Assembly (NCBI GenBank): GCA_963808815.1
Contig: CAWEGI010000017.1
Span: 1-64,000, forward strand
Length of the DNA: 64,000 nucleotides
Source: DATBLE01 sp963808815
GTDB taxonomy: Bacteria; Actinomycetota; Thermoleophilia; Gaiellales; Gaiellaceae
Direction: 5' to 3'
This document shows, piece after piece, positions 45,597-53,677 of this stretch. The notes beneath the pieces are model-generated. The model was not told the origin of the DNA. It was given only the letters and a program-made list of their open reading frames with translations, and ran no database searches. Position numbers and translations under genes: made by a program. Every line of letters begins with the position of its first letter. Position 1 is the stretch's first letter.

Positions 45597-47468
45597 CTAG
45601 GTCGGGATCTCGACAACGCGCAAACGATGTTCACACCGGGCAGCGGCACTGGCTGTGACGTGCCTAAAGGCTTCGAGGGCAGCCTGCTGCACGTAGTAGT
45701 TGTTGCGGCAGAAGGTTGGGAACGACCGTGGCTGATGGAGGAGATCGAGAGCCTGCCCGTAGAGCAGAACGGGCTTCCGCGACGTACTTTGCGAGACCGG
45801 GACGCCCGCACTTATGTCGACGAAGCGGTACTTGTCGTCGAGCAGGACGCGATAGCTCGAGACCTCGATCGACTCGACCTCCAGGCTCTCGTGGGGCGGG
45901 ACCAGCACGCCGCTACGACCGCTCACCGCGTTGAATCCTGCGTCGGCATTCAGCCGTGCGACCATCGATGCACCGCTGTAGATCGTCGGGGGGCCCTTGT
46001 AGTCGTTCCAGGTCGCTCTGGCCGTCGCGATGAGCAGGGCCGCTGCCGCCCCGGTGGCGGCCGCGACCGAAACCCAGCTCGGTATCGCCCTGTGGGCTCG
46101 GCCCACGACGAAATCGACGATGGCGAAAAGCCCGGATCCGACGAACCAGCAGATCAGCGGAAACAGATAGACGAACCGGCCGATGTTGACAACCGAGACG
46201 CCCAAGAGCGAGATCGTCCAAACCCAGAAGCACGTCTGCAGGATCCGGTCCTCAACCCGCCGCGCGACCCCGAGAAGCGATCTGATCAGCCCGACAAGAA
46301 AGAACGGCACCAGGAACGAGTAGTACAGGCGGCCGCGCGGGTTCCAGAAGTCGACGAGAGCTCGCGTCGTGTGGCGGTCGAGAAAGAGATCAGTGGTGTT
46401 CGTCGCGTTCTGCCCAATGAGCCGCCACATGAGTTGATTGTTCGATCCCAGCAGGTGGCCGGCTGCTCGTTCTTTCGCCGTGGGTTGAAGAAAGTACTTG
46501 TAATTCTCCCGGTTCTTTCTGATCGTCAGAATGGTTTCGCCATGGGCGACGTAGTAGTTGCGCGCCGCTTTCAGGGGATCGTGGCCAGGCAGGTCGTCGA
46601 CAAAGACGACGAAGAGCGGGAGGGCGATCACCGTCGCGGCAAGACCGAGCGCCAGTGGCCACCGCGCGTCTCTTCGAACCACGATCTCGACGGCGATGAG
46701 TAGCGCGCTGATCGGCCAAAGCAGGCGGATCGGGGTGTAGGCGTAGGCGCCGAGGATCAACATGAACTGCAGGAGCGCAAACCACATCCAGCGTTTCGGC
46801 TCCTTCAACGCCCGCAGCAGCACGTAGAGCGTGATCAGCGCCGGGACGATCGAGTATCCGGCATTGGTGGCCGTGCGTCCATAGACGAGAAAGGACGGCA
46901 ACAAGGCAAGCAACAGTCCGGCGAGGATTCCGACCCGAGCCGAGCAGAGCCGTCGGCCGAGAACGAAGATCAGCGGCGCTGCCGCGGCGGAGATGAGTGC
47001 GCTCGGCAGTCGAAGCGCGAACATTCCGACTCCGAACAGCTTGAAGCTCAGCCAAATGAACGGAGCCAGCAACGGGGAGCTGCCGGAGGTGAGCATGACC
47101 CCGTCGCTGATGTGAAAGATCCGTGTCGACGGGTGATCCCACCACTGGAAGAGACGCCAGGTCGTGTATTCCTCCCAGTTTTGTGTGTATCCGGGATGGC
47201 CGCCGAGCTTGACGAGCAGAAGAGCAGCCGAGAAGAAATACAGAGCTGCGACTATCAGAAGCGGCTTCCAATCAACCTCGGACATCGCCAGGTGCGGGAC
47301 AGCCGTTTCGCCGGTCTTTGTTGAAGCGTCCAGACTCATCAGACGTGAAGGAGGAAGTCCACTGCTAGGCGAGCGCGTCCGAGAGCCTTCTGATTCCGCG
47401 ACACCTCTGTTGCTACGAGCCGGCGGAACAGACGCCGCTGACGCCAGCTCCTGAGCATCATCGGTCAA
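45597..47468 (-). CDS. GT39/PMT-family membrane glycosyltransferase
   Basis: 623 residues; the N-terminal 60 are low in conservation and the start could be the internal Met near 47335. Then VDWKPLLIVAALYFFSAALL, HPGYTQNWEEYTTWRLFQWW (acidic EE loop), SGSSPLLAPFIWLSFKLFGV and FALRLPSALISAAAAPLIFV, followed by eight or more TM helices. A C-terminal extracytoplasmic domain contains GVLVPPHESLEVESIEVSSY and ends CEHRLRVVEIPT. The domain order is that of dolichyl-phosphate-mannose:protein mannosyltransferase-like proteins. It converges on the GT39 stub. Confidence 0.8.
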   Translation of the reverse strand: MTDDAQELASAASVPPARSNRGVAESEGSRTRSPSSGLPPSRLMSLDASTKTGETAVPHLAMSEVDWKPLLIVAALYFFSAALLLVKLGGHPGYTQNWEEYTTWRLFQWWDHPSTRIFHISDGVMLTSGSSPLLAPFIWLSFKLFGVGMFALRLPSALISAAAAPLIFVLGRRLCSARVGILAGLLLALLPSFLVYGRTATNAGYSIVPALITLYVLLRALKEPKRWMWFALLQFMLILGAYAYTPIRLLWPISALLIAVEIVVRRDARWPLALGLAATVIALPLFVVFVDDLPGHDPLKAARNYYVAHGETILTIRKNRENYKYFLQPTAKERAAGHLLGSNNQLMWRLIGQNATNTTDLFLDRHTTRALVDFWNPRGRLYYSFLVPFFLVGLIRSLLGVARRVEDRILQTCFWVWTISLLGVSVVNIGRFVYLFPLICWFVGSGLFAIVDFVVGRAHRAIPSWVSVAAATGAAAALLIATARATWNDYKGPPTIYSGASMVARLNADAGFNAVSGRSGVLVPPHESLEVESIEVSSYRVLLDDKYRFVDISAGVPVSQSTSRKPVLLYGQALDLLHQPRSFPTFCRNNYYVQQAALEAFRHVTASAAARCEHRLRVVEIPT

Positions 47469-47590
47469 CCCAACGCGACCGCAGGCCCACCGTCAAGGAG
47501 ATTTCGCCGGTGCCAAGCGTCGGTCACGCGGTTACGCGCAGTCTCCGGGACGTTCGCTTAGGCTTGGGCTTCCCGACGATTGGAGGCGAC

Positions 47591-47857
47591 GTGCACGCGG
47601 TAGTGGTGAAGGTCACGATCAATGACCGCGAAGCAGCGGAGAAGAGACTGCGAGAAGAGACCGTTCCACGCGTCTCGCAGCTTCCGGGCGTCGTAGCGGG
47701 CTACTGGACTCGCTCTGACGGCCCAGACGGTTTGTCGATGGTCGTGTTCGAGTCAGAGGACGCTGCGCGGGCTGCGGCGGGTCAAGTGCCGCAGATGGTT
47801 TCTGAGTCGGTCACTCTCGAAAGAGTCGAGGTTCGCGAAGTGGTGGCGAACGTCTAG
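47591..47857 (+). CDS. Small ABM/dimeric alpha-beta barrel protein
   Basis: 88 residues from a GTG at 47591 behind GGAGG (47582-47586). VVKVTINDREAAEKRLREET, VSQLPGVVAGYWTRSDGPDG and LSMVVFESEDAARAAAGQVP make a ferredoxin-like barrel as in antibiotic-biosynthesis-monooxygenase-like proteins. No catalytic residues evident. Monocistronic. Confidence 0.75.
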   Translation: MHAVVVKVTINDREAAEKRLREETVPRVSQLPGVVAGYWTRSDGPDGLSMVVFESEDAARAAAGQVPQMVSESVTLERVEVREVVANV

Positions 47858-47969
47858 CCGACTGACCGCGAGCGACGGTGTCTTGTCAACGGTTTCGGGT
47901 ATCCCGTTGTCCGGCAGGGGACGGCACGTGTGCGGGTTCAGATGTCGGCAGTGATCGGAGGAGGAGCAC

Positions 47970-48026
47970 ATGGAGCAGGCACTGGGAGCGTTCGCGAAGG
48001 TCCGCCGTGACCTGGAGCTGATCTAG
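47970..48026 (+). CDS. 18-codon ORF coupled to the cupin-TPR gene
   Basis: ATG at 47970 follows the strong site GGAGGAGGAG. It encodes MEQALGAFAKVRRDLELI and ends in TAG directly abutting the GTG start at 48027. It may be a leader peptide that brings ribosomes to the weakly led cupin gene, or the start of a longer protein split by an indel. Confidence 0.4.
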   Translation: MEQALGAFAKVRRDLELI

Positions 48027-48674
48027 GTGGCCGACGGATACAGGGTCGCGCAGCTCGACGATTTCGAGCTGAAGCCGTGGAGGGAGACGCTCACCGGCAG
48101 GGTGCGGCACGAGCTCGGGATCACCGCCTTCGGTGTCAACTCATGGGTGGGGCCTAACGTCGGCGACCGCGTGATCCCCGAGCATGCCGAGGATCAGGAG
48201 GGCGACCACGACGAGCTCTACGTCGTCGTGCGCGGGCGGGCGCGCTTCGAAGTCGGCGGGGACACCGTCGACGCGCCGCAGGGCACGCTCGTATACGTCC
48301 CGGCCGGGGCGACCGTGCGAACCGCCTTTGCCGAGGAGCCGGAGACGACCGTGCTCGCGGTCGGCGCCACGACAGGCAAGGCGTACGAGGATCACGGCTG
48401 GGAGCTCTGGTTCCCCCTAAACGAGATGTTCCAGGCGGGCGACTACGAGGGCGTGATCGCGAAGGGCCGCGAATCGATCGAGGCGAACCCGCAGTATGGG
48501 ATGCCGCTCTACAACCTCGCCTGCGCCGAGAGCCTCGGCGGACACCCGCAAGATGCGATCCGGCACCTGGGCATGGCGATCGAGCGCTGGGACGGGGCTC
48601 GCGACTTGGCGCGCGAGGACAACGACTTCGACGCGATCCGCGACGAGCGTACTTTCCAAGAACTCGTCGCCTGA
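48027..48674 (+). CDS. Cupin-domain protein with C-terminal TPR
   Basis: 215 residues from GTG 48027. Residues about 35-100 form a cupin barrel (IPEHAEDQEGDHDELYVVVR, GRARFEVGGDTVDAPQGTLV, VPAGATVRTAFAEEP) with a possible metal triad of His/Glu. Residues 130-200 form a TPR (GDYEGVIAKGRESIEANPQY, PLYNLACAESLGGHPQDAIR). Such cupin-TPR fusions are common but functionally unassigned. Translation is probably coupled to the 18-codon ORF. Confidence 0.8.
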   Translation: MADGYRVAQLDDFELKPWRETLTGRVRHELGITAFGVNSWVGPNVGDRVIPEHAEDQEGDHDELYVVVRGRARFEVGGDTVDAPQGTLVYVPAGATVRTAFAEEPETTVLAVGATTGKAYEDHGWELWFPLNEMFQAGDYEGVIAKGRESIEANPQYGMPLYNLACAESLGGHPQDAIRHLGMAIERWDGARDLAREDNDFDAIRDERTFQELVA

Positions 48675-48944
48675 ACGGGCGCCAGTACCACCCACCGGGC
48701 GGGACTCCGATGCGTTCGGGGGGTGGCCTCGGCCGGATGGGACTGAGGCGCGCCCTCGTCGTTGCCCCTCGCACGGCTGGGACTGCTCGCCACGCGCTCG
48801 CCACGCCCTCCGTCAATCCGCAGCTGGAGCGGGCTGGAGCTGGGATCACTTCTCTTCCGAGGATGTGCGATCGAGAGACAGTCGGGCGCCGGCCCCTTTC
48901 GACAACCCCAGGCTACGCGGCACAACCCTGGCTTGTTGTGGGAT

Positions 48945-48991
48945 TGTCCATGGTAAGGAGGGGGTCGACGGTTCGAGTCCGTCAGAGGGCT
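48945..48991 (+). other. 3' half of a tRNA-Thr(GGT) gene
   Basis: Anticodon loop ATGGTAA (48950-48956, anticodon GGT), 3' anticodon stem GGAGG, five-base variable loop GGGTC, T-stem GACGG/CCGTC around TTCGAGT, acceptor strand AGAGGGC and discriminator T at 48991. Geometry is perfect. The 5' side is not tRNA: the anticodon stem is mismatched (TGTCC), and no D-arm or GCCCTCT acceptor strand precedes it. Confidence 0.65.
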
Positions 48992-49039
48992 TGCACGAAA
49001 AACCTGCGAATGGGCAGTTCTAGTTGCCTGTTCGTGCAA
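48991..49039. repeat. 9-bp inverted repeat abutting the tRNA fragment
   Basis: TTGCACGAA (48991-48999) and TTCGTGCAA (49031-49039) enclose 31 bases. It starts at the discriminator base of the tRNA fragment, as recombinase arm or core sites often do; it could also be a tRNA terminator without a T-run. Confidence 0.5.
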
Positions 49040-49296
49040 CACGAAGCGTACACCACGGGAACGCGCAGCTCCGGCCCACGAATCTTCGGGGGCCGGTTCT
49101 TGGGAGGGTGGAGGCGCTCGCATTGGCCGACGAACCCTCGGCCTCGTCCTATTCGAGGACAACACGCCATCAAGCTCGAGGTGTTGCTCGACACCGAGTG
49201 AGGATCTGGTCGAGCGGTTGACGAGGTTCGGGGAGGCCTTGCACGTCGACCGACGAAGAGCAAGTAGCCCAGTCAACTGAGAACGGGGGGAACACA

Positions 49297-49830
49297 GTGG
49301 AACGGTTTACTTGGTATCCGCGGTTGCGGCACGCCGTGATCGCGAGACCTCTGGTGGTCGCAGGCATCACGGCGGTTGCGCTGGCGGGACTGGCCGCGGT
49401 GGCCATGGCCGCGACGTCGGCTTCACCGAACGGCTGTCCGACCGACAAGAGCACGAAGCCCGTCCCGATCGCCCAGCTCACACCGCCCGCGCGGACGCAG
49501 ATCGTCGCGTTCGACGTCCTGTCCGGACCGATCAACAAGGGGACGGACACCTTCACGCTGAAGGTCCGCGTGGGGAGCACCTGCAGCCGCGACATCATCG
49601 GCGCGAGCGTCTACGTGACGGCAGTGCCGTACAACCAGTTCAGCATCCCGGCGGAAGAGCTCACCGGGAACGACGGCACCGCGACGCTGGTCTTCCGCCG
49701 CGACGCGAACTTCCCTGCGAGCAGCAAACAGCAGCAGCTGACGCTCTTCGTCCGCGCGACGAAGCCCGGCGAGGACCCCTTGGCCGGCGTCTCGACGAGA
49801 CGGCTCGTCGCGGTCCCCTTCGAGAGTTAG
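49297..49830 (+). CDS. Exported protein of unknown function
   Basis: 177 residues from a GTG at 49297 behind a G-rich site. The N-terminal anchor/signal RPLVVAGITAVALAGLAAVA then MAATSA precedes a beta-rich domain with IVAFDVLSGPINKGTDTFTL, RVGSTCSRDIIGASVYVTAV and GNDGTATLVFRRDANFPASS. The pattern suggests an immunoglobulin-like or bacterial Ig/transthyretin-type fold with two Cys. Not assigned to a known family. Confidence 0.75.
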   Translation: MERFTWYPRLRHAVIARPLVVAGITAVALAGLAAVAMAATSASPNGCPTDKSTKPVPIAQLTPPARTQIVAFDVLSGPINKGTDTFTLKVRVGSTCSRDIIGASVYVTAVPYNQFSIPAEELTGNDGTATLVFRRDANFPASSKQQQLTLFVRATKPGEDPLAGVSTRRLVAVPFES

Positions 49831-49841
49831 CCCGTTAGCGC

Positions 49842-49876
49842 ACGGCCGCGCCCGAGCCTTCTCGCGGCGCGGCCGT
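49842..49876 (+). terminator. 11-bp hairpin after the exported-protein gene
   Basis: ACGGCCGCGCC (49842-49852) pairs with GGCGCGGCCGT (49866-49876) across 13 bases, 12 bp after the stop at 49830. No T-run follows, so intrinsic termination is uncertain. Confidence 0.4.
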
Positions 49877-49968
49877 CGCACCCAAGCTCGCCTGTTGGAC
49901 GTGGCTGTGCGACGCTTACGTCCCGTAGAGCGTGTGACTGAGCGGACGTCCCCTAGAAGGAGGTCGAG

Positions 49969-50172
49969 ATGATTCTTGCGTCAAGTGGTTGGTGGATCGG
50001 CGGGATAATCCTGATCATCATCTGGATTGCGCTCGCTTTCTGGCCGGCACGGGTTGCCGGGCGCAAGGGGCACAGCTTCTTTCTCTTCTTCATTTTCAGC
50101 CTGTTCTTCTTCCCTGCGGCGCTGATCGTCGCCTATCTCGTCAGGGATCGACGTACTCCCGCCCGCGCCTAG
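49969..50172 (+). CDS. Small two-TM membrane protein
   Basis: 67 residues, ATG at 49969 after a near-perfect AGAAGGAGGTCGAG ribosome site. TM1 is GGIILIIIWIALAFWPARVA and TM2 is FFLFFIFSLFFFPAALIVAY, with a short basic loop (GRKGHS) and tail. It looks like the small phospholipase-D-nuclease-N-like or superinfection-immunity-type membrane peptides. The strong ribosome site implies high expression. Confidence 0.8.
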   Translation: MILASSGWWIGGIILIIIWIALAFWPARVAGRKGHSFFLFFIFSLFFFPAALIVAYLVRDRRTPARA

Positions 50173-50270
50173 TCGAAAGGCGAGGAGAGTGCGGCAGCGG
50201 GCGAGCCCTTGGGGCCCGCCGTGTCCTGCCATCTCAAGTGCTCGAAGCCGAAGCCCTGGGAGTGAGGGGC

Positions 50271-50561
50271 CTAGCTCATTTGGTCAGGACCGGCGCTCGC
50301 GTCCAACTGGACAAGTCGGAGGATCAGCGCGAGTGACTCCTCCGATCCCGGCCACAACTCGCGGACCAGTGACTCGCCGCTCGATCGGATGAAGCTCCGG
50401 AGAACGAGGGCGACGACAATCACGTCGTCCATCTGGCCGAGGATCGGGATGAAGTCCGGCACGAAGTCGAACGGCGTGGCCAGATAGCCGATCGCCGCGA
50501 GCAGCAACAGCTTCCGGCGGCGTGGAACACGCGCGTCTCGGGCAAGGCGCGTCACGAGCAC
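50271..50561 (-). CDS. YkvA-like DUF1232 membrane-associated protein
   Basis: Core motif LLLAAIGYLATPFDFVPDFI then PILGQMDDVIVVALVLR is the DUF1232 signature. The annotated start (GTG 50561) is probably internal: the frame stays open upstream with plausible sequence (AWFLASLRVLVERNDARALV then RFIPDC) to beyond 50650, but I find no conventional start there, so the N-terminus is unresolved. Possible overlap with the end of the 50717-51226 gene. Confidence 0.75.
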   Translation of the reverse strand: MLVTRLARDARVPRRRKLLLLAAIGYLATPFDFVPDFIPILGQMDDVIVVALVLRSFIRSSGESLVRELWPGSEESLALILRLVQLDASAGPDQMS

Positions 50562-50716
50562 AACGCAGTCAGGGATGAACCTGACGAGCGCACGGGCGTC
50601 GTTACGCTCAACAAGGACGCGGAGGCTGGCCAGGAACCAAGCATAGCCGGTGAGGGGCCACGCGAGATCATCGGCCAGGGCGTGCGATCCGCTGGACGCG
50701 GGCGGCCGTGCGCGGG

Positions 50717-51226
50717 CTACGTGCTCGACCCGCCGGTCGGCGGTGCCTCGACCTGGGGCGGCGGCGCCTTCTTGGGCTCCGGCTTCTCCGGCTCACCTCG
50801 ATGCATCCACCGGTAGCGGACGCGTAAGCAGGCGATCACCAGGATCGCAGCCGCCACCCCGAGGGCAATCCACGCCCAGCCCGTCTGGAACTCGTTGTCC
50901 TTGATCAGCTTGATCAGCGTGCAGAGCACGAGCAGTGCCGAGAGCGCGGCGGTGACGATCGCTGCGGGCCAGCCGCGCATCGAGAGGCGGGCGACGAACA
51001 CCGGCAGCAGCTCCCAGAACAGGATGATCGCGACGAGCGCCATCGCGTAGAGGCCGACGTCGCTCCCCTCCCACGCGAAGGTGCGGCCGCAGAGCAGCGG
51101 CTGGCCCGGGTCGTTGCGTACCTGACAGGGACGCTGCCACGGGGCGACGATGAAGACGCCGAGCAATACGAGGCTGAGGATCAGGATCAGCTTCGAGCCG
51201 AGCGGACGATTCCACGCATTCCGCAC
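50717..51226 (-). CDS. Four-TM membrane protein of unknown function
   Basis: 169 residues. TM segments are near residues 10-30 (LILILSLVLLGVFIVAPW), 58-80, 84-106 and 115-135. A Cys pair in the first outer loop (PCQV, LLCG) could form a disulfide. The tail is Pro/Glu/Lys-rich. It is divergent from the methyltransferase gene and likely co-transcribed with the DUF1232 gene. Confidence 0.7.
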   Translation of the reverse strand: MRNAWNRPLGSKLILILSLVLLGVFIVAPWQRPCQVRNDPGQPLLCGRTFAWEGSDVGLYAMALVAIILFWELLPVFVARLSMRGWPAAIVTAALSALLVLCTLIKLIKDNEFQTGWAWIALGVAAAILVIACLRVRYRWMHRGEPEKPEPKKAPPPQVEAPPTGGSST

Positions 51227-51375
51227 GGCCCGAGTCTATGCCGCTGCCCGCGCCGGATGAAGAGCCGCGAGACGGCTCATGTCGGGCTGCGATCGCTAAC
51301 CCGCTGGTCGCGGCCGAGTTGGGCGGCGTCCCCCGACGGGAGGCGCTCCGAGTCGTGGCTTCCTACACTTTCGCC

Positions 51376-52185
51376 GTGCCCGACGTCTACCTCACGATCG
51401 GCGAGGCCGGGCCCGAGGTCATCGAGGAGCTTGCCCGCGTCCTGGAGCTGCGGGCGGCCGACCCGGAGCAGCAGGCGATGCGGGACGCGTACTTCTCGGA
51501 CCTCGGCCTCGCAGACGGCGCACGCGCGCTCGAGGTGGGCTGCGGGACGGGACCGGTAACCCGCGCGCTGGCCTTGCTCCCCGAGACCGCGTCGGTCGTC
51601 GGCGTCGATCCCTCGCCGGGTTTCCTCGCCGTCGCCCGCGAGCTGTCGGACGGGATCCAGAACCTCGAGTTCGTCGTGGGAGACGCGCACGCGCTCCCGC
51701 TCGACGACGGTTCGTTCGACGCCGTCGTTTTCCACACGACCCTGTGCCACGTGCCCGAGCCCGCAGTCGCTCTGCGCGAGGCTTTCCGGGTGCTCCGGCC
51801 CGGCGGCAGGCTGGCGGTGTTCGACGGCGACTATGCGACCGTCACCTGCGCGTGCGGCGACTCGGACCCGTTGCAGGCGTGCGTCCAGGCGATGATGGAG
51901 TCGCACGTCTACGACCGCTGGTTCGCTCGCCGGTTGCCGGCCCTCCTGCTCGACGCAGGCTTCGACGTCGAGCCACTGCGGGGCCACAGCTATGTCGAGG
52001 CCCCTTCCTCCGCCGGCTACATGCTCGCGCTCGTCGACCGGGGCGCCGCGACTCTCAGCGCCTCCGGGGCGATCGGAACCGAGACCGCCGAGGCGCTGAA
52101 GGCGGAGGCGAGGCGCCGTTCGGATGCGGGCGAGTTCTTCGGGCACGTCGCCTACGTGAGTGTGGTTGCCGGCAAGCCCGCCTGA
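51376..52185 (+). CDS. SAM-dependent class I methyltransferase
   Basis: 269 residues from the GTG at 51376 (VPDVYLTIGEAGPEVIEELA, the usual start of this family; the longer open frame from 51238 is not conserved). Motif I is ALEVGCGTGPVTRALA, motif II VVGVDPSPGFLAVAREL, and post-motifs include VVGDAHALPLDDGSFDAVVF and LRPGGRLAVFDGDY. It is Methyltransf_11-like, in the UbiE-related group. The C-terminal domain probably binds the small-molecule acceptor, which is unknown. Convergent with the phosphopantetheinyl transferase. Confidence 0.85.
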   Translation: MPDVYLTIGEAGPEVIEELARVLELRAADPEQQAMRDAYFSDLGLADGARALEVGCGTGPVTRALALLPETASVVGVDPSPGFLAVARELSDGIQNLEFVVGDAHALPLDDGSFDAVVFHTTLCHVPEPAVALREAFRVLRPGGRLAVFDGDYATVTCACGDSDPLQACVQAMMESHVYDRWFARRLPALLLDAGFDVEPLRGHSYVEAPSSAGYMLALVDRGAATLSASGAIGTETAEALKAEARRRSDAGEFFGHVAYVSVVAGKPA

Positions 52186-52189
52186 GCCC

Positions 52190-52928
52190 TCAGGGCTCGA
52201 ACGCGCGCACCACGACCTGCGGCGTCGCGCGACTCGTCCGCCCGAGCGCGAACGGCGAGCGACGCAACAGTGTCGTCGGGCGTCTCGACGGGCAACAGCA
52301 GCCAGCGCTCCGGGTGAGGCTCCGCGGGCGCAGCCTGCAGCACCGGCTCACCTCCCAGCCGCACCACGACGTCGCGCAGTTCGGCGTTCAGCCCGACGCC
52401 GGCGGCCTTCAGGTACGCCTCCTTGAGCGTCCAGAGCCGAAGTAGCGCCTGTTCCCGCTCCTGGATCGGCACGCGCTCGAGCGCCGGGCTCTCCGCGCCG
52501 GCGAGCCAGGAATGTGCGATCGACGCGAGCGGACGCCCCCGACCAACCGGCTCAACGTCGATGCCGACCTCGCGGCCGGACGCGACGGCGACCAGGAGGA
52601 CCTCTCCGGTGTGGGCGACGTTGAACCGAAGACCGTCGGCAGGCGGAGCGAGCGCAGGCTTGCCGTGAGGCCCGCCGCAGGCCACGCAGGGCCGCAGCAC
52701 GATCGCGAGGTCGCGTGCGGCGACCCCGAGGTACCCCGCGAGGATCTCCCGCACGGCGCCGCGGCCGATCGCCCAGCGGCGCCGCAGCTCGTCGGTCGCG
52801 AACCGTCGCGACCGTACCCACTCTGCTTCTTCGAGCTGCCGCTCGAAACGATCCTGCAACGACGCGACGTCGGCAAAGCGCAGGCTCCAGACGTGGAGCT
52901 CGTCCGGGCCAGGCCCCGGTTCCCGCAC
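52190..52928 (-). CDS. 4'-phosphopantetheinyl transferase, Sfp/Gsp type
   Basis: About 245 residues. The Mg/CoA motif is GREVGIDVEPVGRGRP and the second motif is LRLWTLKEAYLKAAGVGL; FNVAHTGEVLLVAVASG precedes them. It activates carrier proteins of fatty-acid, polyketide or peptide synthases by adding the CoA phosphopantetheine arm. A one-base slip near 52215-52235 is likely: the current frame ends in unlikely Arg/Ala-rich sequence overlapping the methyltransferase, whereas the shifted frame ends VVVRAFEP at 52190 with no overlap. No carrier-protein genes are in the window, so it probably serves the whole cell. Confidence 0.85.
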
Positions 52929-53071
52929 GACGCGATGCTACCGGCCGGTCGACCCGGGCGGTGCTGCCCGAGCCGCTGCACTGATCGGCGAGCCGCTCTG
53001 AGCGCAGAGAGAAGGGACAGGCATTAGCCTGTCCCCAGCCTTCCGCAGGAACGAGCGAGAGGAGCATCGCG

Positions 53072-53443
53072 ATGGCCGCATCGGGCGCGACCCATTACCG
53101 CTGGGACGAGCTGCCGAAGGAGGAGCTGAAGCCGGATCTCCACCGCCGGCTGATCCCCGCCGAGCGGATGACAATCGGCCACGTCTACCTCGACAAGGGG
53201 TGCGTGGTCCCGAAGCATTCGCACGAGAACGAGCAGCTGACGTACATCCTCGCGGGCACGCTTCGCTTCTGGCTCGGCGAGGACGAGGGCGAGATCGTGG
53301 ACGTCCACGCCGGTGAGGTGCTGCACATCCCGGCGCACATCCCCCACCGCGCCGAGGCGCTCGAGGACACCCTCGACGTAGACATCTTCTCTCCGGCGCG
53401 GGCGGACTGGTTCGACGGCTCGGACGCGTACCTGCGCGGCTAA
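53072..53443 (+). CDS. Single-domain cupin
   Basis: 123 residues; ATG at 53072 after GAGAGGAG. The cupin motifs are CVVPKHSHENEQLTYILAGT (HxHxxxE) and GEVLHIPAHIPHRAEALED (PxxxPH), giving a complete His-Glu-His metal site. Cupins of this size act as small isomerases, dioxygenases or ligand sensors; context does not choose. Monocistronic. Confidence 0.85.
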   Translation: MAASGATHYRWDELPKEELKPDLHRRLIPAERMTIGHVYLDKGCVVPKHSHENEQLTYILAGTLRFWLGEDEGEIVDVHAGEVLHIPAHIPHRAEALEDTLDVDIFSPARADWFDGSDAYLRG

Positions 53444-53677
53444 CGGCGCGGGCGCCGGGCCGGGCGGCTGATCGCCGCGCAGGCGGCCCCGACCGGGGCG
53501 CGATCGACCGTTCAACCGGTGGTGAAGAGAACGAGCGTCGCGACCAGCGCCAGCAGGTGGCGGCAGCGGACGACCATCGGGCGGAGCCCCATCGTCTCCA
53601 GACCCTAGCCAAGGAATGCCGGGCCAGTTGCCCTGGTTGCGGTACGGAACTGACGAACTCCGCCGGGGCGGGCGCTG

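Larger units (their letters stand above)
48675..49296. other. Intergenic stretch with a tRNA fragment
   Basis: 620 bp with no credible protein gene. It contains the tRNA-Thr 3' half and the flanking 9-bp inverted repeat. Codons that look protein-like around the tRNA (for example DSNRRPPPYHG on the minus strand) are the usual false translations of tRNA sequence. Confidence 0.6.

Noticed and set aside
45598..46703. Continuation of the GT39 stub frame for more than 1 kb
   Set aside because: It runs antisense through the intact GT39 gene and has no membrane segments or family motifs.
48690..49290. Short minus-strand ORFs such as one with DSNRRPPPYHG
   Set aside because: These are false translations of tRNA sequence, a known artefact in GC-rich genomes.
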